This document shows positions 1 to 7,528 of a stretch of DNA of 32,840 bases, one piece after another. The position numbers were made by a program, and so were the translations under genes. The first letter of the stretch is position 1; each line of letters starts with the position of its first letter. The stretch lies in NCBI GenBank assembly GCA_018262455.1, contig JAGSPR010000011.1:1-32840 (forward strand), read 5' to 3'. Origin of the DNA: Deltaproteobacteria bacterium (lineage in GTDB: Bacteria; Myxococcota; Polyangia; Haliangiales; Haliangiaceae). The notes under the pieces are model-generated. The model was not told the DNA's origin and searched no databases. It saw only the letters and a list, made by a program, of their open reading frames with translations.

Positions 1-1
1 C

Positions 2-2317
2 GACCTGCCCACGTTGACGAGCTACGACGCCTATCGCGCGCATCTCGTGGACCTCGTCGAGACCCAGGTTCGACCCTGCCTGGCAACCGATCGACCCAAC
101 GTGATCGTGTTCCCGGAGGAGATGGGGCTCCCCGCGGCGTTCATCGGGTCACGCGGCGCGAAGGCGCGCAAACAGGAAACCGCCGTCGCGGCCTTCGTCA
201 ACATCTTGTTCAGCTACGACGCACCCGCCACCTACTACAAGCAGAAGTGGCCCGACCTGACAGTCGGCCAGACGGTCGGGCTGATCGTCACGGACACCGT
301 GTGGCGCGCCTTCTACGAGACGACGCGCGACATCGCCCGCTCCACCGGCGCGTGGGTCATCACCAGCGCCAACATCAGCGGGCTCGTCGAAGCGAGCACC
401 GACCCAGCGGACATCGAGGCGCTCAAGGACCCGGACCTCGACAGGGTCGACTACGTCTACGTGGCGCGGGACCCAGCCGTCTACAACAACGCCTACGTGT
501 TCGACCCGCAGGGCGAGATCGTCCATACGACGCGCAAGGCCTACCTGGTCCCGGCGGAGGAGGACGACCTGAATTTCGCCTATGGACCGCTCCGCGACCT
601 GAGACCACTCGACCTCGGCTTCGCCAGGCTCGGGCTGCTCACCAGCAAGGACGCCTGGATGCCCGATGTCGTCGATCGTCTCGCGATTCGCGGCGCAAAC
701 GTCTTCGTCCAGCCCGAAGCGTTCGATGGCCTGGCCACCGAGCAGGTGCAGGGTGACTGGCTGCCCGACGTCCTGCAGCGCAGTGCTTGGGCGGCCGTTC
801 AGAAGCACCTCGAGTATCGCACCGGCGTGATCCCCCACCTGACGGGTACCCTACTGGACCAGACCCTGGATGGTCAGTCCGTGGTGTTGACCGATGGTGT
901 GCCTGGCGAACTGCGCCAGAGCTACATCGGGCATCCCGCGCAGCCGGGCTTCTTGACGATCGCGCCATGGGTGTCGGACAGCACCGACCGCGCCGAGCTG
1001 CGTGCCATCGGAGAATCGCTGCGGCCGGGTGGCTCGCGCGCCAACGAGCACATCCAGACGGTGGTCGCGGCGGACGTCTCACCCGCCGCGTCCTTCCCCC
1101 AGGTGCCGAGTGGCAACGCGACCGGCACCTTGGGTGCGAGCACCGAGGTTGGGCCCTCGACGAGTGGGCGCCAGCTGCGGCCCGCGATCGCGAGCCAGCC
1201 CGCGCAAGGCAAGGTCGCCGTGGCGTGGGAGGAAGAGCAAGACGGGCGCTCCCGCGTGCTCGTGACGATCTCGTCGGACGACGGTGTCACGTTCGCGGCG
1301 CCGATGCCGGTGGCTGACACCGCAGAGGACCAGCGTACGCCCAGCCTGATCTGGGCCGGCAATGATCTATTCGTCGCCTGGCAGAACCTGTCCGACGCCG
1401 AAGGCCGTGTCCAGCTGGCTCGCTTGGCGGGCCAGAGCTTCGTACGGCTCGACGTCGCCCCCGACGACGTCGATGCCTGGCTCCCGGCGCTCTCGGCGGA
1501 TGCGACGACCCCGGGCGGAAACACGTTCCGCGTGTGCGTGGCGTTTGCGGCACAGAACGAGATCGGCCCGCAGCGAATCCGCGTCGCGTGCTCCACCGAT
1601 CGCGGTCAGACCTGGACGCGCTCGAACGCGGACCCGTCTCCGGCCTTCGGGACCGAGTACCACACCCGTGACAACCAGTGGTCGCCCAGCATCGCCGTTG
1701 CGGGTAACACCGTGCACGCCGGATGGGTCGGGTTTCGCGACCAGAACTGGGACGTCTATGTTTCGACGTCGACGGATGGTGGGGCCACGTTCCCGGCGCC
1801 CGCGCGCGTCGATGACGGCACCGACGCCTTCGAGCGTATCCACGATGACGTCCAGCTGATGGTGGCGTCGGGCGAGCTGCTCACCGCGTGGAGCGACGTG
1901 CGCCAGCGGGTTCCCCGAGCGACCGCGCGGGTACGCCGCACCGGCCAGACGACGTCGTCGATCCTGAGCCTGGACGCTGACCACCTGTTCGCCTGGCGTC
2001 CACGGCTGGCCGCCGCTGCGGCGGGCCGTGACGTCTTCGCCGTGTGGCAGGACAACCGAACGGGCGGCAACGACGTGCTGCTCGCCGTGAGCGGCGACGG
2101 CGGAACGACGTTCGGTGAGCCGGTCCGCGTCGATGATGGCGGCGATGGCGCGAGCTACCAGTTCTCTCCTCAGGTCGCCGCGCTATCCAGCGGCCAGCTG
2201 ATCGTCGCGTGGACCGACACGCGCAGCGGGCGCCCCCGGATCCGCTACGTCGTCGGGCGCGCTGCGTTCAGCTCGAGAGCCCCTGCGGCGCCTGGGGCAG
2301 CCGCGCAAAGACGCTGA
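2..2317 (+). CDS. Nitrilase-superfamily domain fused to Asp-box (BNR/sialidase-like) repeats, 5' truncated
   Basis: The frame is open to the left edge of the window, so the true start is missing; a TTG at 14 is only an internal candidate. The first ~270 residues look like a carbon-nitrogen hydrolase. The Glu motif (VFPEE, nt 107-121) and the Lys motif (TTRKAYLVP, nt 527-553) are present. At the nucleophile position, where the family has [IV]C[YW]D, the sequence reads LTSKD, with Ser (AGC, nt 644-646) in place of Cys. The C-terminal half carries Asp-box motifs of the S-x-D-x-G-x-T-[FW] type near nt 1270, 1595, 1770 and 2095, typical of a beta-propeller such as a sialidase or glycan-binding domain. 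Inference: a secreted or surface protein with a possibly inactive amidase fold and a propeller; the substrate is unknown. Its 3' end overlaps the convergent MBL gene by 50 bp. Confidence 0.75.
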   Translation, partial: DLPTLTSYDAYRAHLVDLVETQVRPCLATDRPNVIVFPEEMGLPAAFIGSRGAKARKQETAVAAFVNILFSYDAPATYYKQKWPDLTVGQTVGLIVTDTVWRAFYETTRDIARSTGAWVITSANISGLVEASTDPADIEALKDPDLDRVDYVYVARDPAVYNNAYVFDPQGEIVHTTRKAYLVPAEEDDLNFAYGPLRDLRPLDLGFARLGLLTSKDAWMPDVVDRLAIRGANVFVQPEAFDGLATEQVQGDWLPDVLQRSAWAAVQKHLEYRTGVIPHLTGTLLDQTLDGQSVVLTDGVPGELRQSYIGHPAQPGFLTIAPWVSDSTDRAELRAIGESLRPGGSRANEHIQTVVAADVSPAASFPQVPSGNATGTLGASTEVGPSTSGRQLRPAIASQPAQGKVAVAWEEEQDGRSRVLVTISSDDGVTFAAPMPVADTAEDQRTPSLIWAGNDLFVAWQNLSDAEGRVQLARLAGQSFVRLDVAPDDVDAWLPALSADATTPGGNTFRVCVAFAAQNEIGPQRIRVACSTDRGQTWTRSNADPSPAFGTEYHTRDNQWSPSIAVAGNTVHAGWVGFRDQNWDVYVSTSTDGGATFPAPARVDDGTDAFERIHDDVQLMVASGELLTAWSDVRQRVPRATARVRRTGQTTSSILSLDADHLFAWRPRLAAAAAGRDVFAVWQDNRTGGNDVLLAVSGDGGTTFGEPVRVDDGGDGASYQFSPQVAALSSGQLIVAWTDTRSGRPRIRYVVGRAAFSSRAPAAPGAAAQRR

Positions 2318-3080
2318 GGTCGTGAGCGGGCACGAGGATCGGCCGACAAGGATCGGCGACGCACGTCCGCAGTAGCTCGTAGGTTCGCACGAGCTCGTCG
2401 GTCCGCCAGGCGATGAGCCGCCCCTGGAGCGATGGCCCCGGTGGCTCGAGCCCCATTTCCCACAATTGATCTGCGGCGTCCCCGGAATGTACGTACTGCG
2501 TTTCGCCGGCGCGCAGCGCCACCGCAACGTGGCCCGGCGTGTGGCCGATGGCCTGCAGCAGCACCACCTGGCCGTCGCCGAACAGATCGTGGCTGGCCGG
2601 GAAGCCGAGCCGCGGCGGTCCGGACATCGCGACCGGGCGAATCCGCTCGCAGCTGGCGAGGTCATCCTTGCGGTAGCCACGCCCGGTCTTGCGAAACGCA
2701 GCCAGCTCTGCCTCCGAGCAGATCAGCTCGGCCTCGGGGAAGTCGACGACCCCGCCGATGTGATCGAGGTGCAGGTGGGTCGCCACGACCGTGCGGACGC
2801 GCGCCGGATCGATGCCGAGCGCCGTCAGTTGGTCGACGATGGCGCAGCCTTCTCCGGTGCGGATGCCGAGCACCGTCGAGTAGAACCAGCCAATCGAACG
2901 CCGCGGATCGGCGCACGTCTGCCGGCTGAACCCGGCGTCGACCAGGACCACGTCACCGCCATCCCGGATCACGACCGCGATGGTGATCGACAAGGAGCAG
3001 CGGCCGCGGCGCCCGGGAGGTCCCATCATGAACGCAGGCGCATCCAGCCGACCACAGCTGAGGAAGAAGACCTCGCTCAC
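2268..3080 (-). CDS. MBL-fold metallohydrolase, N-acyl-homoserine-lactonase-like
   Basis: A 270-residue metallo-beta-lactamase-fold hydrolase read from a GTG at 3080. The full dinuclear zinc set is visible: H102-x-H104-x-D106-H107, H184 in a GHTPGH motif, D201 in HSGDA and H253 in PAHD. The arrangement and length match the AHL-lactonase/AttM-like branch of the superfamily, whose members hydrolyse lactone rings. Other MBL esterases share the same motifs, so the substrate cannot be fixed from sequence. There is no signal peptide, so it is probably cytoplasmic. No ATG start exists in frame just upstream. It stands alone, facing the nitrilase/Asp-box gene, with a 50-bp overlap of the 3' ends. Confidence 0.85.
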   Translation of the reverse strand: MSEVFFLSCGRLDAPAFMMGPPGRRGRCSLSITIAVVIRDGGDVVLVDAGFSRQTCADPRRSIGWFYSTVLGIRTGEGCAIVDQLTALGIDPARVRTVVATHLHLDHIGGVVDFPEAELICSEAELAAFRKTGRGYRKDDLASCERIRPVAMSGPPRLGFPASHDLFGDGQVVLLQAIGHTPGHVAVALRAGETQYVHSGDAADQLWEMGLEPPGPSLQGRLIAWRTDELVRTYELLRTCVADPCRPILVPAHDLSVFARLPQAPQGLSS

Positions 3081-3108
3081 GGGCTCATGCTTTCATAGGT
3101 CATCACCG

Positions 3109-3411
3109 ATGCCCAGTCGTGGCCATGGGCTACGTCCAGCTCGCGATCTCGCAGGCGTCGACACACTGCAGCTCAAGATCGCACGCACGCAGCGGGTCTC
3201 GATCCCGATCGTTGGCGGCGGTCCTCGGCCACGCCGATCCGAAGACACGGCTCTGTTCGCGCACGTCGACACCGCCTCGCTCGCTCGCGATCTGCGCCCG
3301 CACTTGACGTTCGCGGCACCCTCGGGCACGGTCACCAGCCTGGATCCGACTGCGGGTGCACACGTGGTGCACACGATCGACACCGACGCAGCGGACCCCG
3401 GTCACAAGTAG
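3109..3411 (+). pseudogene. Tyrosine recombinase (phage-type integrase) C-terminal remnant, frameshifted
   Basis: No single frame gives a convincing protein, but pieces in two frames line up in order with the end of a Xer/phage integrase. AGVDTLQLK lies in frame 1 near 3154-3180. LAAVLGHADPKT lies in frame 2 at 3212-3247, matching the family's LGHxDPKTT box before the catalytic Tyr. LFAHVDTASLARDL returns to frame 1 from 3253, matching the usual RYAHVD segment, with the expected Tyr position read as Phe. At least two frameshifts and loss of the Tyr make it non-functional. Only the last ~100 codons remain. It ends 14 bp before the tRNA-Arg gene, a normal neighbourhood for integrases. The reading rests on recalled family motifs, not an alignment. 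Confidence 0.55.
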
Positions 3412-3425
3412 TCGATACGAAACCC

Positions 3426-3499
3426 GATCCCATAGCTCAGTTGGATAGAGCGGCGCTTTCCTAAAGCGTAGGTCGCAAGTTCGATTCTTGCTGGGATCA
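3426..3499 (+). tRNA. tRNA-Arg (anticodon CCU)
   Basis: A full cloverleaf can be folded by hand. The acceptor stem pairs 3426-3432 (GATCCCA) with 3492-3498 (TGGGATC), with discriminator A at 3499. The D stem is GCTC/GAGC (3435-3438 with 3448-3451). The anticodon stem is GCGCT/AGCGT with one G-U pair. The anticodon loop is TTCCTAA (3458-3464), so the anticodon is CCU, reading AGG (Arg). The variable loop has 5 nt, and the T stem is GCAAG/CTTGC around the loop TTCGATT. CCA is not encoded. This is a rare-codon tRNA in a GC-rich genome. Confidence 0.95.
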
Positions 3500-3522
3500 C
3501 GAGACCGCGGCTGACGAGGGCC

Positions 3523-3858
3523 TTGGCGCCACGCGGCAGGCGTCCAACCACGGTGGTGGATCCCCGCCTGAACCTGACGGATCATGTGCTCGATCACGCC
3601 TGTATGATCAGGATGTTGGGAGGCGGCCCGGTGTCGCTCGACCCGAACCCGGGCACGGCCACGGTCTGTTTTTACGCGTTCGCCGGAGCCCTCGAGGTCG
3701 TGGCCCCAACGTGGGTGCTTCAGGTCAACCTGCCGAGCGATACCAGCGTCCACCCGTTCCAAGACTGCGTGATGGTCACGCCCGAGACGGCAGGGACGTT
3801 CACGGTGAGCGGTACGGCGATGGGGATGGCGACGGCTGTCGATGTGACGGTCGACTGA
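3523..3858 (+). CDS. Small uncharacterised protein, possibly a truncated secreted protein
   Basis: An ORF of up to 111 codons begins at a TTG (3523) 23 bp after the tRNA; an ATG at 3604 would give 85 residues. The C-terminal ~75 residues (from about VSLDPNPGTATVCFYAF to the end) have protein-like composition: alternating hydrophobic and polar residues, Thr/Val-rich, with two Cys. This suggests a small beta-sandwich or the tail of a larger secreted protein. The first ~30 residues look like random readthrough, and there is no signal peptide or clear ribosome binding site. It may be a fragment stranded beside the tRNA by the same event that left the integrase remnant. No family is recognised. 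Confidence 0.4.
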   Translation: MAPRGRRPTTVVDPRLNLTDHVLDHACMIRMLGGGPVSLDPNPGTATVCFYAFAGALEVVAPTWVLQVNLPSDTSVHPFQDCVMVTPETAGTFTVSGTAMGMATAVDVTVD

Positions 3859-4061
3859 CGAGTCAGTCCGGATCGTGCGCGGCACGCGTCTGATCGGCAG
3901 GCGGATCGGAACGACTGGTGTCGGTGGACGCGCCAGGAGCCGGTACGCAGGTTCTGCTCGATCGTAACTGTCCGGGTCGCGCAAGGTGTGCTCGACGATC
4001 GCGCAACTGCCGATGCATACAGGGCCGTGCTCGTGGCGCAGCTCTTGCGGTGTTGTCTTGG

Positions 4062-6527
4062 ATGCCGCGCCGCCTGCCCCTACCTCAGCTCACGTCCACC
4101 GACCCCAGACGAGTGCGCGGTCTGATCGTTTGCGCGGCGCTTGCCACGCTGACCCTCGCGCCGGCATGCGTCGACGACCGTGAGGAGCTGGACGACGACC
4201 TCGGTGAGACGCACTCGAGCCTGACCACCGCCAACGGCATCTCGATGAACGGCCTGGGCACCAATGGCATCGGCGTCAATGGCATCACGCTCAACGGCAT
4301 CAGCCTCAACGGGATCCACCTCAACGGCATGAGCCTCAACGGGATCCATCTCAACGGGATCCATCTCAACGGGATCCACCTCAACGGCATCAGGCTCAAC
4401 GGGATCCACCTCAACGGGATCCATCTCAACGGGATCCATCTCAACGGGATTCACCTCAACGGGATCCATCTCAACGGGATCCATCTCAACGGGATCCATC
4501 TCAACGGCCTGGTGATGTCGTCGCTCGACGCCGCCAGCCAGGCCACGATCGAGAAGGGCCTCAACTACCTCGGCAAGTGCGCGCTGTCGACCAGCCAGAG
4601 CATGACCTACGTGACCCTCACCGGCGCCAGCCAGACCGTCACCGGCGTCTACGGCCTCGACCCCACGTGGCGTGACAACGCCCCCAATCTCGCCAAGTCC
4701 GACGTCGTCGCCACCTGCGTCCAGAACCTCGCCATCGCGGCCGGCGACACCGTCGTCATCCAGCTGACCGATCTCGAGAACTTCAAGCAGGTCTTGCGGT
4801 ATCTGGTCGAGTGCGCGCTGCCCGGGGGCCGCAGCATCACCTACAACGACGAGCTCGAGCGCGTCGTCACCCTCGCCGGCGGCCTCGGCCTGGCGCCCGA
4901 GTGGGAGACCGGCGCGCCCACGGCCGCCGGCCAGCGCTATGTCTCCGCCTGCCTCGCCGCCCGAACCAACGCCGCCGGTCAGACCGTGCGGCTCTCGCTG
5001 CGCGCGCCGGCCATGGCCGTCGCCTCCGACACCGAGCGCGCCTCGTACACCTGGAACGAGGGCGCCTTCTGGGGCGATCTGTTCTCCGACACGCCGTCGA
5101 TCAAGACCTGCGTCGGCCAGGGGAACGGCGTTGCGGGACGGCTGTGCACCGTCGATGGTACCTGCGGCTTCACCAGCGTTGGACAGTGTTCCAAGACCAC
5201 CGTCTGCGCGGTCCAGAGCGCCACCGACGGCGCCTACACGCGCTGTGGCGGCGTGAGCTCCCCCCTCACCGAGGAGGTGGTGACCACGTACCTACCGATC
5301 GGGACCACCGCTAGCTTCGGTAGCCAGAGCACGTGCGTCCGTTCCGGAACCGGGGCGATCGTGTGTCACGGGGCCAACAGCTTCGGCGAGATCGGGGACG
5401 GTACGACGACCTGGCACATGATAAAGCCGACCCTGACGAAGCTCCCTGCCAACGACTACGTCGAGGTTGCGTCGACGGAGCTTGGCAGTTGCAGCCGAAC
5501 CGCTCAGGGTTCCGTCTATTGCTGGGGGCAGAGCGCGCTCTTGCCCTGGCTCGTGGCGAGTGCCGGTTCATCGGTGAGTCAGCTGTCAGGCTCGAGTCTG
5601 GGAGTCTGCATGCTCCGTGCAAATGGCACGGTGGGCTGTCAGCCCGTCGTCGTCGGCTCCTGGGGCAGCTTCGTCGAGCACCCCGAGCTCGGCGCCAGCG
5701 TGGTGCGGATCACCGGATCCAAGCACTACTGTGTCATCAAGGACAATGGCGATCTCTACTGCTGGGGCCAGAATGAGAATGGGCAGCTCGGCGATGGCAC
5801 CACGACCTATCGATCCATGGCCGTGAAGATCCTGAGCAACGTGACCGACGTCGCGACCGGGATGTCGTCGACCTACGCACGAACCGCGGATGGCACGCTG
5901 TGGAGCTGGGGATCCAACGCCTCCGGAGAGCTGGGTAACGGGACCTATTTTGGCTCGACTCGACCGACGAAGGTCGCGCTCAGCGCCAGCCTGCGACCCG
6001 CGCTGAGAGGCCTGTCCGCAGGCTCCGGATGGGCCTGCGCGCTGACCGACCGTGGAACGGTCTGGTGCTGGGGCAGCAACTCGTACGGCCAGCTTGGTGA
6101 CGGCACGATCGGCTGGACGCCGACGCGCGCGACGCCGACGGAGGTCCAGGGTCTTCCGGCCCGGGCGGTCGATCTCTCGAGCGGGCGGAACCACATCTGT
6201 GCGCAGCTCGCCGATCGCCGGATGTACTGCTGGGGATCCAACGGCTATGGCCAGCTCGGCGATGGCACGGTGCAAACGAGTGGCAAGGCGAAGGAATCCA
6301 CCCTGGTGAGCCTGAAGCCTCCGGCCTGCGGCAACGGCACGTGCTCGCCCGGCGAGAACACCGCGAGCTGCCCAATGGACTGCGGCACCCGGATCGGCGA
6401 CTTCGCCTGCAACGGCCTCGAGACGCCGACCACCGCGCCCACCGACTGCAAGATCGCCGGCGATGGCAGGTGCACCGGCAGCGAAGACTGCGGCAACCAG
6501 CCGACCGATTGCGGCCGATGCCTGTGA
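4062..6527 (+). CDS. Lipoprotein with pentapeptide-repeat beta-helix, twin Cys domains and RCC1-like propeller
   Basis: ATG at 4062 is preferred over an upstream GTG (3918) because it gives a proper lipoprotein signal: MPRR followed by a hydrophobic stretch and the lipobox LAPAC, with lipidated Cys at residue 36 of 821. Residues 58-152 are 19 exact-length pentapeptides (mostly NGIHL). In the I-H-L-N-G register they fit the A-[DN]-L-x-G pentapeptide rule for a right-handed quadrilateral beta-helix. Two similar Cys-containing domains follow (YLGKCAL... and YLVECAL...). From roughly residue 410 to 750 there are RCC1/BLIP-II-like repeats with recurring CWGxNxxGQLGDGT. The tail (755-821) is Cys-rich, with CGNGTCSPGENTASCPMDC as seen in many myxobacterial surface proteins. 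It is probably anchored on the outer membrane and displays ligand-binding repeats. No catalytic motif was seen. Confidence 0.85.
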   Translation: MPRRLPLPQLTSTDPRRVRGLIVCAALATLTLAPACVDDREELDDDLGETHSSLTTANGISMNGLGTNGIGVNGITLNGISLNGIHLNGMSLNGIHLNGIHLNGIHLNGIRLNGIHLNGIHLNGIHLNGIHLNGIHLNGIHLNGIHLNGLVMSSLDAASQATIEKGLNYLGKCALSTSQSMTYVTLTGASQTVTGVYGLDPTWRDNAPNLAKSDVVATCVQNLAIAAGDTVVIQLTDLENFKQVLRYLVECALPGGRSITYNDELERVVTLAGGLGLAPEWETGAPTAAGQRYVSACLAARTNAAGQTVRLSLRAPAMAVASDTERASYTWNEGAFWGDLFSDTPSIKTCVGQGNGVAGRLCTVDGTCGFTSVGQCSKTTVCAVQSATDGAYTRCGGVSSPLTEEVVTTYLPIGTTASFGSQSTCVRSGTGAIVCHGANSFGEIGDGTTTWHMIKPTLTKLPANDYVEVASTELGSCSRTAQGSVYCWGQSALLPWLVASAGSSVSQLSGSSLGVCMLRANGTVGCQPVVVGSWGSFVEHPELGASVVRITGSKHYCVIKDNGDLYCWGQNENGQLGDGTTTYRSMAVKILSNVTDVATGMSSTYARTADGTLWSWGSNASGELGNGTYFGSTRPTKVALSASLRPALRGLSAGSGWACALTDRGTVWCWGSNSYGQLGDGTIGWTPTRATPTEVQGLPARAVDLSSGRNHICAQLADRRMYCWGSNGYGQLGDGTVQTSGKAKESTLVSLKPPACGNGTCSPGENTASCPMDCGTRIGDFACNGLETPTTAPTDCKIAGDGRCTGSEDCGNQPTDCGRCL
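4233..4517 (+). repeat. Tandem 15-bp repeat, 19 units, coding for pentapeptides
   Basis: Nineteen in-frame 15-bp units (285 bp) encode N-G-[ILM]-x-x. The first five units and the last are diverged. Most of the central units are near-identical copies of AACGGGATCCATCTC, with only C/T changes at codon ends. This DNA-level uniformity suggests recent unit duplication or gene conversion. The array has no spacers and is entirely inside the lipoprotein gene, so it is not CRISPR. Confidence 0.95.
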
Positions 6528-6676
6528 CGCCCGGCAGGTGCTCCGGTTAGCGGACCGCACGGCAGCAAGCGCCGAGCATCGCGAGTCCATCGGCCGTTCA
6601 TCATCCGGTGCGGGCGAGGCCATCCAGCAGCGCGACGTCGCCACGGGTGCCCGGGTTCTTGCAGGGGGCTCGAAGG

Positions 6677-7405
6677 ATGCTTCGCCTGACCATGGCCGTC
6701 GCGGTGCTCGCCGGATGCCGCGACCCGCGTATCGTGATGAAACCGCTCCCGGAGCTCGTGGCCGGGGTGGCGCGCGCCGCGCTCGCCGCTGGCGAGCTAC
6801 TCCTGATCCCCGGCGAGTCGATGATCTGGGACGTTCACTGGCACGGCCTCACGATCGGCCGAGCCGAGCTCGTCGTCACCGAACGCGAGGTCCGCAGCCG
6901 GTTCAAGACCGGGCGGCTTGCGAGCTCGTTCGCGAACGTCGAGTTCGAGCTCACCACGATCCTGGATCGTTCCACAGCGTTACCGTACGCGGCGAGCGAA
7001 CGGGTCGTCGAGGACGGCGAGACACTGCGGCTCGAGCCGAAGTTCGACGGTGCACGCGTCATGCTGGGTGATCGGGCGGTCCAGGTTCCCGGAGGTAGCC
7101 ATGCGCACACATTGCACTCGGCGATCGGGGCGATCCGCGCGTGGACGCAACCCGACGCCCCCCCCGGGTATCTGTTCCTGGTCCATCTCGGCGAGGTCTA
7201 CCGGGTCGATCTCGAGACGCCGGTGCTCGAAGAGGTGCAAGGCGCCCACGCGTGGCGGATCGACTGTCGCGTGCGCGCCGCCAAGCCGATCTCGGTGACG
7301 ATCTGGCTAACGGGGACCCCCGAACGAACGCCGATCCGGATCGAGATGGCCAGTGGGGCCGAGCGGGTCGCAGCGGAGCTGATCGAGACGTCGAACCGCG
7401 AGTGA
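6677..7405 (+). CDS. DUF3108-like lipoprotein
   Basis: A 242-residue protein starting at ATG 6677, just after a GAAGG ribosome-binding-like stretch. The N-terminus MLRLTMAVAVLAGC is a short lipoprotein signal with Cys14 as the lipidation site. An earlier in-frame GTG (6608) would bury this signal. After a short linker the sequence GESMIWDVHWHGLTIGRAEL resembles the opening of DUF3108 proteins (GExLxYxVxWxGxxAGxA), which are predicted periplasmic beta-rich proteins of unknown biochemical role. The body is beta-strand rich with no catalytic motif. The gene sits between the RCC1 lipoprotein and the paralogous secreted pair, all on the + strand, so it belongs to an envelope block. Function is unknown. 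Confidence 0.7.
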   Translation: MLRLTMAVAVLAGCRDPRIVMKPLPELVAGVARAALAAGELLLIPGESMIWDVHWHGLTIGRAELVVTEREVRSRFKTGRLASSFANVEFELTTILDRSTALPYAASERVVEDGETLRLEPKFDGARVMLGDRAVQVPGGSHAHTLHSAIGAIRAWTQPDAPPGYLFLVHLGEVYRVDLETPVLEEVQGAHAWRIDCRVRAAKPISVTIWLTGTPERTPIRIEMASGAERVAAELIETSNRE

Positions 7406-7528
7406 TCGTGTTGCTCAACAACAACAGGTGTCCCGCGCCGGCACAGGTCGTCGTGGTTCAACCGATGATGATGTGACGGGAGATGATCGCGAGGGCGTGG
7501 TTCGTCGATTGCACGACGCGGCTCGCAC

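Noticed and set aside
3130..3984. Minus-strand ORF across the tRNA containing NRTCDLRFRKAPLYP
   Set aside because: This peptide is the well-known antisense translation of a tRNA gene; it reads through tRNA-Arg at 3426-3499 and has no other protein-like content.
3918..4061. Upstream start for the RCC1 lipoprotein at GTG 3918
   Set aside because: It would place 48 Arg/Cys-rich residues ahead of a good lipoprotein signal that begins at ATG 4062.
4233..4517. Possible CRISPR-like array
   Set aside because: Units are 15 bp, directly adjacent, without spacers, and in frame inside a lipoprotein gene.
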